Part shown: positions 11,921 to 24,589 of the stretch, in pieces
How positions within the stretch are numbered: position 1 is the first letter of the stretch
How the letters are laid out: each line of letters starts with the position of its first letter
Assembly: GCA_963573385.1 (NCBI GenBank)
Contig: CAUYLG010075781.1
Coordinates: 1 to 64,000 of the forward strand
DNA length: 64,000 bases
Direction of reading: 5' to 3'
Source: Cacajao melanocephalus
Lineage: Eukaryota; Chordata; Mammalia; Primates; Pitheciidae
The notes under the pieces: generated by a model
What the model saw: only the letters and a program-made list of their open reading frames with translations
What the model was told of the DNA's origin: nothing
Database searches by the model: none
Program-made: the position numbers and the translations under genes

Positions 11921-14075
11921 TTTCTCTTTAAGTCAAAACGAGGATTCTGTTTTGCAAACAAGTACCCTGATTTACACCAGGCACCCTCTTATGTGCTTCA
12001 TAACACATTCTGTACACAATCTCAATCAAAATCTCATGGTTTAAATTTATCATCCAGCTTGTAAACTTAATGAAAAGAGGAGCTACTGTCACTTCTATTT
12101 CCTGTAATGTTACTAATATTTAACACAGCTATTGAGACAAACTCTTAATAATTTAATACTGAAAGAGGTGCGGCAAAGGAGTAGGAAAATGAACAAATTT
12201 AGCTTTTGATAGGCAAAATGAAGAAAAAACAATCTAATGCCGGTTACCCCAATGGAAAATGCTAAGTTAAAATGTATATTTTACTCCCATTGTAATGATA
12301 AAGGAGGGGTTGATGAGAGACTTGAAAGAGAATTTCTCATTTTAAAAGATTCTAGAAGTTTCAGAATGCTCACCAGCATACAAAAAAGCCTTGGAGTACA
12401 AATGCAAATTAAATGTCACTTAACCTTGCAAAAGGAATCTGAATGTCCTTTGTGAATTATGATGGCTTCTCAAAAATCTATTCTAAGAGGACAAATTGCA
12501 CTCAGTAGCAGATGTCACAAGGGAACATTCAGTACAGCATGAGCACACCGCTGTTTGTGGTGCCTCAGAGGTAAGTTATTGTCACAAATATAAAAAGTAA
12601 ACATAACAATACATGGCCCATGGGATTTTTATTGATGTCAATTTAATTTTTCAAAATTTATAAAACCAATCGGTATATAATACTAGACAGAGAAATTTGC
12701 CTGACGATCTTGTTCCCTGTGCTTTTCAGAAGTTTAGCAATTCTTAAAAAACCGCTTTGAATAGGCCGATGCAATTGAACTATTTGCACTGACTCTGGGG
12801 TAAAGGGAAATGACTTTCAATTTCTTTCAAATAATTTAACCTTCAAAGGAACAACAACAACAAAAAGGTATAAAATAAGAAAATGACTGGGCTTTTACCA
12901 AAAAGCAAGGGACTTACTACATTTCTAAAATAATTTATTCATTACAACTTCATCTATAATCCATGGATAAAGTTGAATTCCACACTCCCCCACTCAGCTA
13001 TGAAGGGACACCCTGCTTTTATAATGAGCCTAGATTTTCTTGGATTTTTACTGCAACATGCTCAGATCCTTTTACTCATTCTTTTTTCTTTCCCTTGTTT
13101 CTGAAGTAAGAGTGGAGGAATGCAGGGGAGGGGGGCATATTTAGGAACTAATTACAAATTCCCCATCTTTCCCTGCTTCCCCACCACTGTTTCTTCAAAG
13201 AATATCTTTTATTGATGCATATTTAGTCTTTATCCTCTCCTTCTTTATCTTTTTATTTGTACAGGCGTCCTTTGATATACTTAACCCTATTGTCATTTTA
13301 CCATTATTTATTAGACCCTTTCTTTATATTACCTGGGCAAATTTCTTGAGTAAATTGTCTTGGTAAAATACATTTCTATAATATTTAAGTTCCATGAATT
13401 TATGCTACTATGTGAAAATCATGCCCCAGAAGTCATTACCTCTGACTGTCTTTAATGGCTTACTAAATGCTTAATCCAAAGATCCTCTTTCATGATTTCT
13501 CTGTAGTATTTTTACATTTTAATCAGGTCCATTTAAAAATTTTTCCCTCCTAGAATAGCAACATTGTGCATTTTTCTAAATCCTCTAGTATTGACTATTT
13601 TCTCTCTCTGTCTCCTTACTATATTTGTCCTTCCGCAGCATAAAATGAGATTCTCAGCAAGAGTCAGCCTTGACAGAATCACACAGGAAACATTTCCAGA
13701 TTATACATATTCTTAAATATTCTGAGATAACTGGCTTATGCTTCAGGTATCCAGCATAAACAGATTTAAAAAAAATCACTGCTAACATCAGTCAATATTG
13801 CTGATGGAAATATAGTGTTTTCTGTTTTCATTAGGTGATGTATGCAATTTTTTAAAAAGATTAAGAATTATTTTCGAGTTAAGGAAACATAAGACAAGCA
13901 TATTGAAAATCTCAATGTTACGGACATATGAACACAAAGCACTTTCACTTTTCTCCAGTTATTTTCTTTAAGCGCAATAAGTGGCATTTTCTTTCTACCC
14001 CTACTTGCAGATATTTTTCAATCTTGGGAAGATTCAGTAACTCCTTATTACTTTTTGGTTATTAAAAGTTCATCC
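11921..14075. other. No recognised feature
   Basis: About 2.1 kb of unique-looking AT-rich sequence, with a pyrimidine-rich part near 13080-13260 and a short G run at 13128-13135. No exon-like structure could be argued from sequence alone. Confidence 0.4.
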
Positions 14076-14347
14076 AGGCCAGTTGTGTTGGCTCATGCCT
14101 ATTAATTCCAGCACTTTGGGAGGGCAAGGCGGGCAGATCACTTGAGCTCAGGAGTTTAAGACCAGCCTGGGCAACATGGTAAAACCCTGTCCCTACAAAA
14201 AATAAATACGAACTAGCCTGGAATGGTGGCACACACAAGTAGTCCCACCTACATGTGAGACTGAGGTGGAAGAATCACCTGGGCCATGAAGTCAAGGCTG
14301 CAGTGAGCTGTGATCACACCACTGCGCTCCAGCCTGGGTGACAGAGC
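14076..14347 (+). mobile_element. Alu (J-like), abutting Tigger1
   Basis: Starts ggccagttgtgttggctcat and ends at 'gcctgggtgacagagct' without an A tail. It runs directly into Tigger1 sequence ('aatatcacaataaag'). The missing tail and the missing Tigger end suggest a deletion across the junction. Confidence 0.9.
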
Positions 14348-16426
14348 TAATATCACAATAAAGTGAGTCCACAAGTTTTTTGGTTTCCCAGTGAATGCAA
14401 AAGTTATGTTTATACTATAGCATAGTCTATTCGGTATACAATAGCATTGTGTCTGAAAATCAATGTACATATCTTTATATAAATTTTTTATTGTTATAAA
14501 ATGCTAATAATCATGTGATCTTTCAGTGAATCCTAATCCTTTTGCTGGTGAAGGGTTATGCTTAAAACTTTATGGCGATAGACTGGGATGGTGGCTGCTG
14601 CAGGTTGAAATGGCTGTGGCAGTAAGTTCACGACAACAATAAAGTTTGCCACATTGATTGACTTTCGATTCACATACTATTTCTCTGTAGCATTCAATGC
14701 TGTTTCTTAGCATTTACCACACCAGAACTTCTGTCAAATAGCAATAATCCTCTCAAATCCTTCAGCTGCTTATCAAGTAAGTTTATGTAATATTCTGAAT
14801 CCTATGTTGTCATTTCAATGATGTAATGTTCACAGCATCCTCATCAGGGGTAGATTCCATTTCAAGAAACTACGTTGCTTGTTCATCCATAAAAGCAACC
14901 CTTCATCTGGTCAAGTTTTATCATGAGATTGCAGCAGTTCAGTCACACCTTCAGGCTCCACTTCTAATTTTAGTTCTCTTGCTATTTACAATACATCTGC
15001 AGTTACTGGCTCGACTGAAGTCTTAAACCTCTCAAAGTGATCCACGAGGGTTGGAAACAACTTCTTCCAAACTCCTGATAATGTTGATGTTTTGGTCTCC
15101 TCCCATGAATTACAAACATTCTTAAAAGCATCTAGAATGGTGATTCCTTTCCAGAAGGCTTTCAGTTTACTTTGTCCAGATCCATCAGAGGAATCGCTAT
15201 CTATCGCAGCTATGGCCTTACAAAATATATTTCTTAAATAATAAGACTTGACAGTTGAAATTACTCCTTGATCCATAGGCTAAAAACGAAAGTGTGTTAG
15301 TTGGCATAAAACAACATTAATCTCTGTGCACATCTACATCAGAGCTCTTAGGTGATTGGGTGTGTTGGCAATGAGCAGTACTATTTTAAAAGGAATCTTT
15401 TTTTTTTTTCCTCTGAGCAGTAGATCTCGAATTTGGGCTTAAAATATTCTGTAAACTATAAACAAATGTACTGTTTTTCAGGCTTTATTTTTTCATCTAT
15501 AGATATTAGGCAGAGTAGATTTAGCATAATTTTTAAGGGCCTTTGGATGTTCAGAATGGTAAGTGAGCATTAATTTAGTTAAAGTCACCAGGTTCATTAT
15601 CTCCTACAAGAAAGTCAGCCTTCCCTTTGAAGCTGTGAAGCCAGGCATTGACTTCTTTCTAGCTATGAACGTCCTAGATGGCATCTTCCTCCGATAGAAG
15701 GCTGTTTCATCTACACAGAATATTGGTTGTTTTGTGTACCACCTTTATTAATGATCTTAGTTAGATCTTCTGGATAACTTGCCGCAGTTTATACATTAGC
15801 TCTTGCTGCTTCACCTTGCACTTTTATGTTATGGAAGTGTCTTCTCCCCTTAAACCTTATGAACCAATCACTGCTAGCTTCCAGCATTTTTCTTTTGTAG
15901 CTTCCTCACCTCTCTCAACCTTCAGATAATTAAAGGCTAGGGGACTTGCTCCTGAATAGGTTCTGGTTTAAGAAAATGTAGCTGACTTGATCTATCCAGG
16001 GTACTGAAACTTTTTTTTTTTAATTAGCAATAAGACTGCTTCATTTCCTTATCATTTATGTGTTCACTGGAATAGAACTTTTAACTTCTTCCAAGAACTT
16101 TACCTTTACATTTACAATTTAGCTAACTAGCACAAGAGGCCCAGCTTTTAGCCTGTCATGACCTTTGACATATCATCCACATTAGCCATAATCATTTCTA
16201 GCTTTTGATTTTAAATGAAGGATATAAAACTTTTCCTTTCCCTTGAATACCTAGCATCTAGAATGGTGAATACTTAACAGCATCTAGACTGGATTATTAA
16301 TTCATCTAATTTTAATATTTTTATATCTCAAGGAATAGGGAAACTCAGGACAAGGAAAAGAGACTGGGAACAACTGGTTGGTGAAGAGTCAGAATACGGA
16401 ACACATTTTTAAGTTCACTGTCTTAT
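14348..16426 (-). mobile_element. Tigger1 DNA transposon (pogo/Tc1-mariner), reverse, degenerate
   Basis: About 2.1 kb collinear, by memory, with Tigger1 in reverse: the non-coding 'ttttttggtttcccagtg' and 'caatagcattgtgtct' (14380-14460), the transposase region (about 14530-16240), and 'aaggaatagggaaactcagg' and 'aactggttggtgaagagtcag' near 16330-16390. Neither terminal inverted repeat remains: one end is cut at the Alu junction, the other merges into L1 at about 16427. No TA duplication can be assigned. Confidence 0.9.
14530..16240 (-). pseudogene. Tigger1 transposase remnant (related to TIGD1)
   Basis: Reverse-strand fragments in several frames match a pogo-type DDE transposase. A 96-codon open stretch (15276-14986) begins MDQGVIST and contains [13 protein letters not shown] and [10 protein letters not shown]. 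Upstream, around 15725-15640, the first catalytic aspartate region reads like [17 protein letters not shown]. The expected second-aspartate motif (LLIDN-type) reads LLIAN at about 15367-15380, so that catalytic residue is lost. Many stops and frameshifts; no functional product is possible. The presence of the DDE block is seen; the family role (cut-and-paste transposition) is known for pogo elements. Confidence 0.85.
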
Positions 16427-16530
16427 CCTTACATGGTATCAACAAAGATATCAAGAACACAGAATGGAAAAAGGACAGCTTTTTAATAAGTGGTGGTGGG
16501 AAAACTGGATAACTGTGTACTGAAGAATAA
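16427..16530 (+). mobile_element. L1 ORF2 fragment, forward, head-to-head with the next L1
   Basis: Matches forward ORF2 ('gatatcaagaacacagaatgg', 'aaaggacagctttttaataagtgg', 'gggaaaactggataactgtg'). The same ORF2 segment occurs in reverse at about 16735-16790 in the adjacent L1, so the strand switches near 16530. Confidence 0.7.
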
Positions 16531-19500
16531 AACTGGGTATTTTAGCTTGATGTAGTCGCTTATTTTTGCCTTGGTTGCCTATGTTTTGAGATCTTACTCA
16601 AATGTGTTTGCCAAGAACAGTGCCAAGGAATGTATCCCAGGTGTTGTTTTCTCTAGCAGTTTCATAGTTTCACGTCTTAGATTTAAATTCTTAATCCATT
16701 TTTATTAGATTTTTGTGTATGGTGAGAGATAGGGATCTAATTTTATTCTTCAGTACATAGTTACACAGTTTCTGGATGTCCTTGGTATCTTTGTGGAAAA
16801 TTAGTTACCTGTAAAAAATGTGAATTTATATCTGGGTTTTATTTTCTGTTCCATTGGTCTATGTGTCTCTTTTTGGTTATGATGGCTTGGTGGCAAAATA
16901 TGATTGGGATTGCATTGAGTCTGTAAATTGCTTTTGGTAATATTGTCATTTGAACATTAATTCTTCTAACCCTTATGCATCAAATATCTTGCCACGGTTT
17001 TTGTGTTCCCATCTATTTCTTCAATTAGAATTTTATGGTTTTTCTTGTATAGATGTTTCACTTATTTACTTGGAAGGATTCATAGGTATTTTATATTTTT
17101 GTAGCTAAAGGGATTGATTTCTTGGTTTCCTTTTCAGATGGCTTATTGTTGATATCTGCAAATGTTACTAATTTTTGTATGTTGATATGTACCCTGCAAT
17201 GTTAGTAAACTCATTTGTCAATTCTAAAAAATTTGTAATAGAGTCATTAAGTTTTTCTGGGTTAAAGACCATGTCATCTGCGAACAAGACTAATTTGATG
17301 TCTTCCTTTCCAATTTAGATTCCCATTCTTTCTCTTGCCTAGTTGGTCTAACCAGGAGTTTCTGTGTTAAGTGAAATAAAAATGGGGTAAGTGGGCATCC
17401 TGTCTTATTCCAGTCTTTAGAAGACGGGACTTCAATTTTTCCCTGCTCAGAATATTAGCTGTGGGTTTGTCATGTATGGCCTTTATCATTTTGAGATATG
17501 TTTCTTCTATAACAATTTTGGTTAGGGTTTTTTAATAAAACAATGTTAAATTATATCAACTATGTTTTGCCTGTCTATTGAAATAATGATATGACTTTTG
17601 TTCTTAACTCTGTTAATGTGGTGTATCACGTTTACAGATTATTGTATGTTGAACCATTCTCGTATTTCTGGACTAAATCTCACTTAATCATGGTGAATTA
17701 TCTTTTTAATATGTTGTTGAATTTGGTTTGCTAGAATTTTGGTGAGGAATTTGCATCTGTGTTCATCAATGTTATTGGCCTGCAGTTTTCCTTTTTGTTG
17801 TATCCTTGTCTGGTTTTGAGGTCAGGGTAATGACCTCATAAAATGAGTTTGGAAATGTTCTCTCCTCTTTAATTTATTGTAGAGATGAGTAGGATTGGTA
17901 TTAGTTCTTTAAAAGTTGGGTTAAATTCAGCAGTGAAGCCATCAGATCCTGAGCTTTACTTTTATGGGAAGCTTTTTTATTGCCATTTAGATGTTGTTAG
18001 TTTGTTGAGGTTTTCCATTTCTTGGTTCAATCTATGTAGGTTGCATGTTTCCAGGAACTTATTATTTCTTCTAGGTTTTCCAATTTGTTGGTATATAGTT
18101 ATTCATAATAATCTCTAAAAACTCTTTGTATTTATGAGGTCTCAGGTATGTGTCCTTTCCGATTTTATCTTCTTGGTTCTTTTCTATTTTTTCTTAGTTT
18201 AGCTAATGTTTTGTCAATTTTATTTACTTTTTCAAAAAAAAACCCCAACATTTTGTTTCATTAAGCTTACTGATTTCAGTTTCAGTTTCACTTATTTCTG
18301 CTCAGATATTTATCATCTTTCCTTCTGCTAATTTTGGATTTTGTTTTTTCTTGCATTTCTAGTTGTTTGAGGTACATTGTTAAGTTTTTTTATTTGAAGC
18401 CTTTCTACTTTTTTGATATAGTTGTATATTGCTATAAACTTCTTACTACTGCTTGTGCTACAACACATAGATTTTGGTATGTTGTATTTCATTTTTTTTC
18501 TATTTTAAGAAGTTTTCTTCCTAATTTCTTTACTCACCGTTTAGTCATTTGGGAGCATGGTAATTTCCATATGTTAGCTTATTTATCAAGGTTCTTCTTG
18601 TAATTGATTTCTAGTTTTATCCCATTGTGATGAGAAAAGGCAGTGGATATAATTTCCATTTTTTGAATTTGTTTAGTCTTATTTTATGGCCTGATATATG
18701 GTCTGTTCTAGAAAATGTTCCATGTGGTGATGAAAAGAATGTGTATTCTGCAGCAATTGAGTGAAATGTTCTGTAAATGTCAGTTAGGGCTATTAGATAT
18801 ATTGTGTAGTTTAAATGCACTCTTTGTTTATTTTCTGTCTGAATGATTTGTCCATTATTGAGAGTGAAGTATTAAAATCCCCCAATATTACTGTATTACA
18901 CTGTATCTCTCCCTTTAGATCTATTATTCTTTGCTTTAAATACCTGGAAGTTCTGATGTTGGGTACATAAATATTTGTAATTATTATAACCTCCTAATGA
19001 ATTGACTCCTTTGTCACCATTTTCTAATCTTATTTGTCTCTTTTTAGAATATTAGATTTGTAGTCTATTTTATTCAATATATGTATAGCTGCTCCTGCTC
19101 CTTTGTTGGTTTCCAGTAGCATGGGATATTTTTTTCATCCTTTCATTTTCAGTCTCTGTGTGTTTCTAGAGCTGAATTGGCTTTCTTGAAGCTAGAATAT
19201 AGTTGGGTCATGTCTGTTTATCCATTCAGCGACTTCATGCCTTTGAATTAGAGTATTCAGACCATTTATATTCAGTATTCTTATTGATAAATAAGGTCTT
19301 ACTACTACCATTTTGTTGTTTGCATTCTGGTTGATTTGAGGTTTCCACTCCTCTCTCTCTTTCTTCCTGTCTTCCTTTCTTCCTATATTTCTTTGTGGTT
19401 AAGTGATTTTTTCTCTGGTTATATGTTTTCATTTATTGCTTTTTTGAATCTATTATAGGTTTTTGCACTGTTGTTGCTATGAGGCTTACAAAAAACTCTC

Positions 19501-21530
19501 ATAGATATAATTTAAACAGATGAAAACTTATCTTAGATCACAAACAACGAATAAAGGCAAAAATACAAAATATATATATATATACATTTTAACGCTTTCT
19601 CCCTCACATTTTGAGTTGTCTCTATTTAAATATTTTTATGTTATATATCTCTTAGCAGGTTGCTGTAGCTACTATGATTTTTTACATATTTGTCTTTTAA
19701 ACTTTATACTACAGTTATGAGTGGCAGGCACACCACAATTACAGCAATAGACTATTCTGGGTTTTCTGTATATTTAAATTTACCATAATATTTTATACCT
19801 TGCAAAATTTTATTTTTGCATGTTAGTTCTTTTTCCTGTTCTTTCAGATTGAAGAACTCCCTTTAGTATTTCTTGTAATGGGTCTGGTGATGGTAAATTT
19901 TCTCAGGTTTTGATTCTCTTGGAAAAATTTTATTTCTCCTTCATATCTGAAGAATAGTTTTGCTGAATGCAATACTTTTTGATATCAGTTTTTTTCTTTG
20001 AGCATTTTGAAAATGTCATCCACTCCCTCCTGGCCTGTACAATTTCCATTGAGAAATCTGCTGCCAGATCAATTGGAACTCCTTTATATGTTATTTGATA
20101 TTTTTTTTCCTCTTGCTGCTTTTAGGATTCTCTCTTTGTCCTTGACCTTTGAGAGTCTGATTATTCTGTGTCTTATGGTGGTCTTATTTGAGTTGAATCT
20201 ATCTGGTTCTCTCAGATCTTCCTCTACCTAGATAGTTGTATCTATCTCAAGAGTTGGTAAATTTTCTTTTGTTCTTTCCTTGAATAAGCTTTTCTACCGC
20301 TTGCTCTCGTTTGATTCCCTTTTGAACACTGATAACTCAGAGTTAGTCTTTTGAGGTAATTTTCTATATCTCGTAGGCAGTCTTACTTTGTTTCATGCTT
20401 TTTTTCTCCTCTGAATTTGTATTTTCAAAGAGCTCACCTTAGAGGTCACTTCTTCCTCGGCGTGGCCCATTCTCCAGTTGAGAGTCTCTAAGGGTTCTTC
20501 AGTTCAGCAAATGCATTTCTCATTTCTAAGATTTGTGTTTATTATTTCAATCTCAAATTTCCCTGATAAACTTCTGATTGCTTTTCTGTGTTATATTGGA
20601 GATCACTGGGTTTCCTTAAAACTGCTCTTACAAATTTTTGCTGAGAGACCGCACAAATTACCATCTCATTAGGGTCTGTTACTAAATTTTTGCTTCACTT
20701 TTTTGGGGTTGTCAGGGTTCCCTTTTTGCTCTTGTTTCTTGTGGATATATGTCTCTCTCTTTGCACTGAAGGATGAGTTATATTCTACTTTTCTCTGTCC
20801 AGCTTGTTTTGTTTTTTATTGATATATTTGCTTAACAAATCTTTACCACTAGGTCATTGCCTCTTTTTTGGCTCTAGGTGGTACCTTAAGCTCAGGTTCA
20901 CCTCATCTTTAATAAATGATCATAGTGTGCTGCCTGTCTTGAATGGGAGAGGTCCCAAGGGAATCATCCCAGCAGTGTGGGAAGCCTGTTTAGGGGTTCG
21001 TGCCCAAGGGACCTGTCAAATATGCTGCTGAACAACCACTCTGATTTGACATCTCATTTGGCTGAATTCTAGAGCAGATTTTCCAGAGCTGAGGATGGTA
21101 TTCCCACCTTTCTCCTTTGCCTCCGCCTGTCTTTAAACAGATTTCTCCCTTCAGATAGTCACAATACTTCTAACGGGCTAAGGCAAGAAGTGGTCTCCTG
21201 CTAGGGAACCCAAGATGGTGCAATATCTGGTTGACCACTTCAATTTCACTTTTCGTTCAGTGTAGAAACCAGGAGTTGGGGTAAGATTATCCATGTGCAT
21301 ATTGCTGAACAGAATTGGTGTAGGATCATGGTGGATTAGAAGTCCAATTCTCCAAGCATCTATTCAGAGTTTTTTCACTTCTCTATGGCCCCAGAATCTG
21401 TCTCATCCTCATATTTGAGTCCTGGGTTGTTGCTGCTGGAAATGCCAGTGCTGTCTATTTGTTTTTGGCGTTCTGTATTAGAGAATGAATCCACCTTGCT
21501 TCTACACCATTTTAAAACTAAAATTTCTCA
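16531..21530 (-). mobile_element. L1M, reverse, 3'-truncated but with ORF2, ORF1 and 5' UTR
   Basis: About 5 kb of reverse-strand old L1. The RT region is near 16600-18200, with the FADD box complement at 17272-17283 (gtcatctgcgaa). Endonuclease-side ORF2 extends to about 19850. An ORF1-like part runs about 19850-20650 ('cctcctggcctgtacaattt', 'ctcttgctgcttttaggatt'). A GC-richer 5' UTR-like part is about 20650-21530. All frames are broken. The 3' end of the element is absent. Boundaries between parts are estimates from remembered L1 order. Confidence 0.88.
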
Positions 21531-21784
21531 GTGTCTTCTTATAATGGAATCTTTGGTCAAAAAAGAATGCTGTACTTCCAATAAATTAATTATGGATTTC
21601 ACACTGTTTAACATAATATACATTCTAATTTGATAATTACTTAAAATAATCATACTAAATATATGTATTTTATCCAGCATAACTGGTCTCAGATACTTTT
21701 TTATTATTGGCAATATAATAATCCCATTCCTTTCTTTCATTTTCACACATTATATTTTAGAAACCATTAGTAGGCAAAAGAGTA

Positions 21785-21945
21785 CCTTGGAAAGAGCACT
21801 ATTTTTTAATCAAGCACCTGGTACCATGTGACCTGCTGTGTGATTCTAGCAATACAGTATTTAATAGCTCTGAGTGTTTTTCTTCCTTCACAAAGTAGGA
21901 AATATAATTAATGCACTTTTCAGCATTGTTTAAGCCTCAAACGTA
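21785..21945 (+). mobile_element. MIR SINE fragment
   Basis: Resembles MIR in order: 'ccatgtgacctgctgtgtgat' near 21824, then 'ttcttccttcacaaagtagg' near 21881. Strongly diverged. Confidence 0.55.
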
Positions 21946-22204
21946 GGAATGTTAAAATGTTTATATGTTTTAAATGACATGCAAATATACACTTAATTTT
22001 AATTATTAACATAGCTTTAAAACCTAAGGTATTTGCAGAATTCTTTAACACAAAATGTTAGAATATTAGAAAGAGATGATTGACTGTGATATTTAAATGT
22101 AATAACTCAATCTAATGGAATCAATTTACGCAATAAAAATATGACAAAAGAAAATAAAATATGTGCAAAATCATTTAACAGAGTATATTAGACATCAATT
22201 TCTT

Positions 22205-22745
22205 TATACTTATAACATTTGCCACAAACCTAACAGTTAAAGGCACAAACTTATATTCTCACAGTTTCTGTGGGTCAGAATTTTGGAAGTAGTTCTCTGG
22301 AAGTCTTATCTGGGTGGTTCTGAATAAGGGGTTCTCACAAAATTTCATTTGAGATGTTGGCAGTGGCTGCAGTAATTGGAAGGTCTGATTGGCACTTGAG
22401 GATGTGATTCCAACATGGCTCACTCATGGTTGTTTGTATTTCACCTCAGTTCCTTGCCATTTGGGCCTCCCCACAGGACTTCTTGAGTGCCCTCCCAACA
22501 TGGATATGGCCTTTCCCCCATGCCAGTGCTCTAAAAGAAAGAGTCGGCATGATGCTGCAATGCCTTTTATGACCATTCTCAAAACACACAGTGTCACTTC
22601 TGCCATATTATGTTTGTCAAAGGCAGGTCACAAAATTCAGCCCACATGTAAGGGAAGGATAATTATGCTCCACGTCCTGAAGGGAGCAGTACCAAAACCT
22701 TTGTGCACATATTTTATAAACTCTTCAAAGTTCAGTCCAAACTAA
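22205..22745 (-). mobile_element. MaLR/ERVL-type LTR, reverse (family tentative)
   Basis: Contains 'tctcacagtttctgtgggtcag', 'atctgggtggttctgaataagg', 'cagttccttgccatttgggcctcc' and 'tgccttttatgacc', an ordered set I associate with MLT1-like LTRs read in reverse. Open frames on both strands here (118 and 60 codons) are by-products. The family name is less certain than the fact of it being an interspersed repeat. Confidence 0.6.
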
Positions 22746-23069
22746 ACAATTAAACAATAAATTATATTTCACTGAGGTCTTTAGAAATATATGTATTTGG
22801 TTATGATGAAGTTCTTACTAATAGTACTATACAAATGATTATTTATTTCATGTATTCTCAATGGAAGCAGTATTATTTCCAAAGCTGTGGAAACTCATCT
22901 AGAGAGGAGTGAAAAATATTTATTCTCCATATTCATAAAGCACAGACATGCATATAGTATGTAAGCAAATGTTATGTTTATCTGTGGTATGAAAATTTCA
23001 TGGAGCGATGATAAGAAAATTAATGTGTAACAGCACTCCTTACAGAGTGAAAGAAGAAAAAGAAATGTT

Positions 23070-23689
23070 CCTTTTTATGGGTCAGCAGTATTCCATGGCA
23101 TATATATACCACATTTTCTTTATCCACTCAAAGATCCATGGATATTTGGGTTGGTTCATATTTTTGTAGTTGTGCTACTATAATCATGCTTGTGTAAGTA
23201 TTTTTTTTTTTTGGTATGAGTCCTTTCCCTCTGGGTAGATACCAGCAGATATCTACTGGTATCTGCTGGTTTGCCGAATCAAATTGTAGATCTACTTTGA
23301 GTTCTTTAAGGAATCTCCACACTGTTTTCCATAGTGACTGTACTAGTTTACATTCCCTTTTCACTACATCCACACCAACATCTATTTTTTTTAAATTTCA
23401 TTTCCAGTAACCTCGTTGGAAAGGGAGAGCATTATTTAAAGTGAAGAAACACAGGAATGGAAAACCATACGTACTCATTCATAGGTGGGAGCTAAGCTAT
23501 GAGGATGCAAAGGCAGGGACTTGGGAGAAAGGGTGAGAGGGGGTGAGACAGAAAAGACACTGGGTACAGTATGCACAGCTCAGGTGATGGGTGCACCAAA
23601 ATATCAGGAATCACCACTAAAGAATTTATTCATGTAACCAAACACCACTTGTTCCCAAAAAACCTATTGAAATAAAGGAAAAAGAAAAA
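23070..23689 (+). mobile_element. L1 with 5' inversion and 16-bp target-site duplication
   Basis: 23070-about 23405 is reverse ORF2 ('cagtattccatggcatatat', 'ggttggttcatatttttgtag', 'cacactgttttccatagtga'). About 23440-23689 is the forward L1 3' UTR ('gtactcattcataggtgggag', 'gatgggtgcaccaaaatatc') with an A-rich tail. Exact 16-bp copies of aagaaaaagaaatgtt flank it at 23054-23069 and 23690-23705. This is a complete twin-primed insertion. L1PB/L1MA-like. Confidence 0.93.
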
Positions 23690-24330
23690 AAGAAAAAGAA
23701 ATGTTAGGAATAATTGATTTATTTTCTATTTTAACTAGGCAATTAATTTGTTCAAATATTGAAAAAATTTTTTTTCTCTCTCTCTAGGACGTTATTGCTC
23801 AATAGTTGTTAAATCTCTTAGCAAGTAGATAACTACTTAAGTCAGTTATCTAATTATCTGTTTAATTCAACCATCTTTGGTGTACATTCACACGTAACAT
23901 TCACATGTAAATCTTATGTCAACTTTTCCTTTCTCAGACACATACACGCGTAATTAGAATGATATTTAGATAATCCGTTTGACCAAATGCTTCAGTATAT
24001 GCATTATAATAACAGATCATCAGAGTCAGTTTGGAGAATGAGAAGAAGAACAAAGTAGGTACACTATTGGATTAGCTACTATAATTACTACTACTTTTAT
24101 AGTCAGTTAAAAAGCAATACATTTTATATTAAACGGTAAGCCCACTTTGAGAAAAAGGTTTAGGCTTAATGATACATAGCTATAAGTCATCCTTGTGGTA
24201 TGGACCCTCTGTAACCAGCAAAAAAAGCCAGAGTCACAGATGAAACACAAGTTTAAAAGTTAATCTTCATACTTACTCTCTTTCAATTATTTTAAAACAA
24301 TAACACAAAAACTCTGCAGATATATATGAG

Positions 24331-24364
24331 AGTGAGTGAGTGTGTGTGTGTGTGTGTGTGTGTA
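24331..24364 (+). repeat. (TG)n microsatellite
   Basis: agtgagtgag followed by about 12 TG units. Likely length-polymorphic. Confidence 0.95.
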
Positions 24365-24589
24365 TCACTGTGTATACCTGTGGACTAATTTATGTGTGTG
24401 CATAATTTGTTCAACATTAACTTGGCATTAAAATTCCTAGCTTTCTTTTAATTGTCAAGGGTTCCTACCCAAGAAGAAATATCTAAGTGTGATAATTATC
24501 TATCATATTAGTATCTATTTTTAATCTTTCTCTTCTGAATCCTATTTTTAACTTCTCTCAAATTTAACTATTGAATAATGACTTAGAAG

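Noticed and set aside
14986..15276. A 96-codon transposase-like frame as a domesticated gene
   Set aside because: It is a fragment of a Tigger1 copy with stops and frameshifts on both sides and a lost catalytic residue upstream.
22389..22745. A 118-codon open frame
   Set aside because: It lies inside an LTR-like interspersed repeat and has a shadow frame on the other strand.
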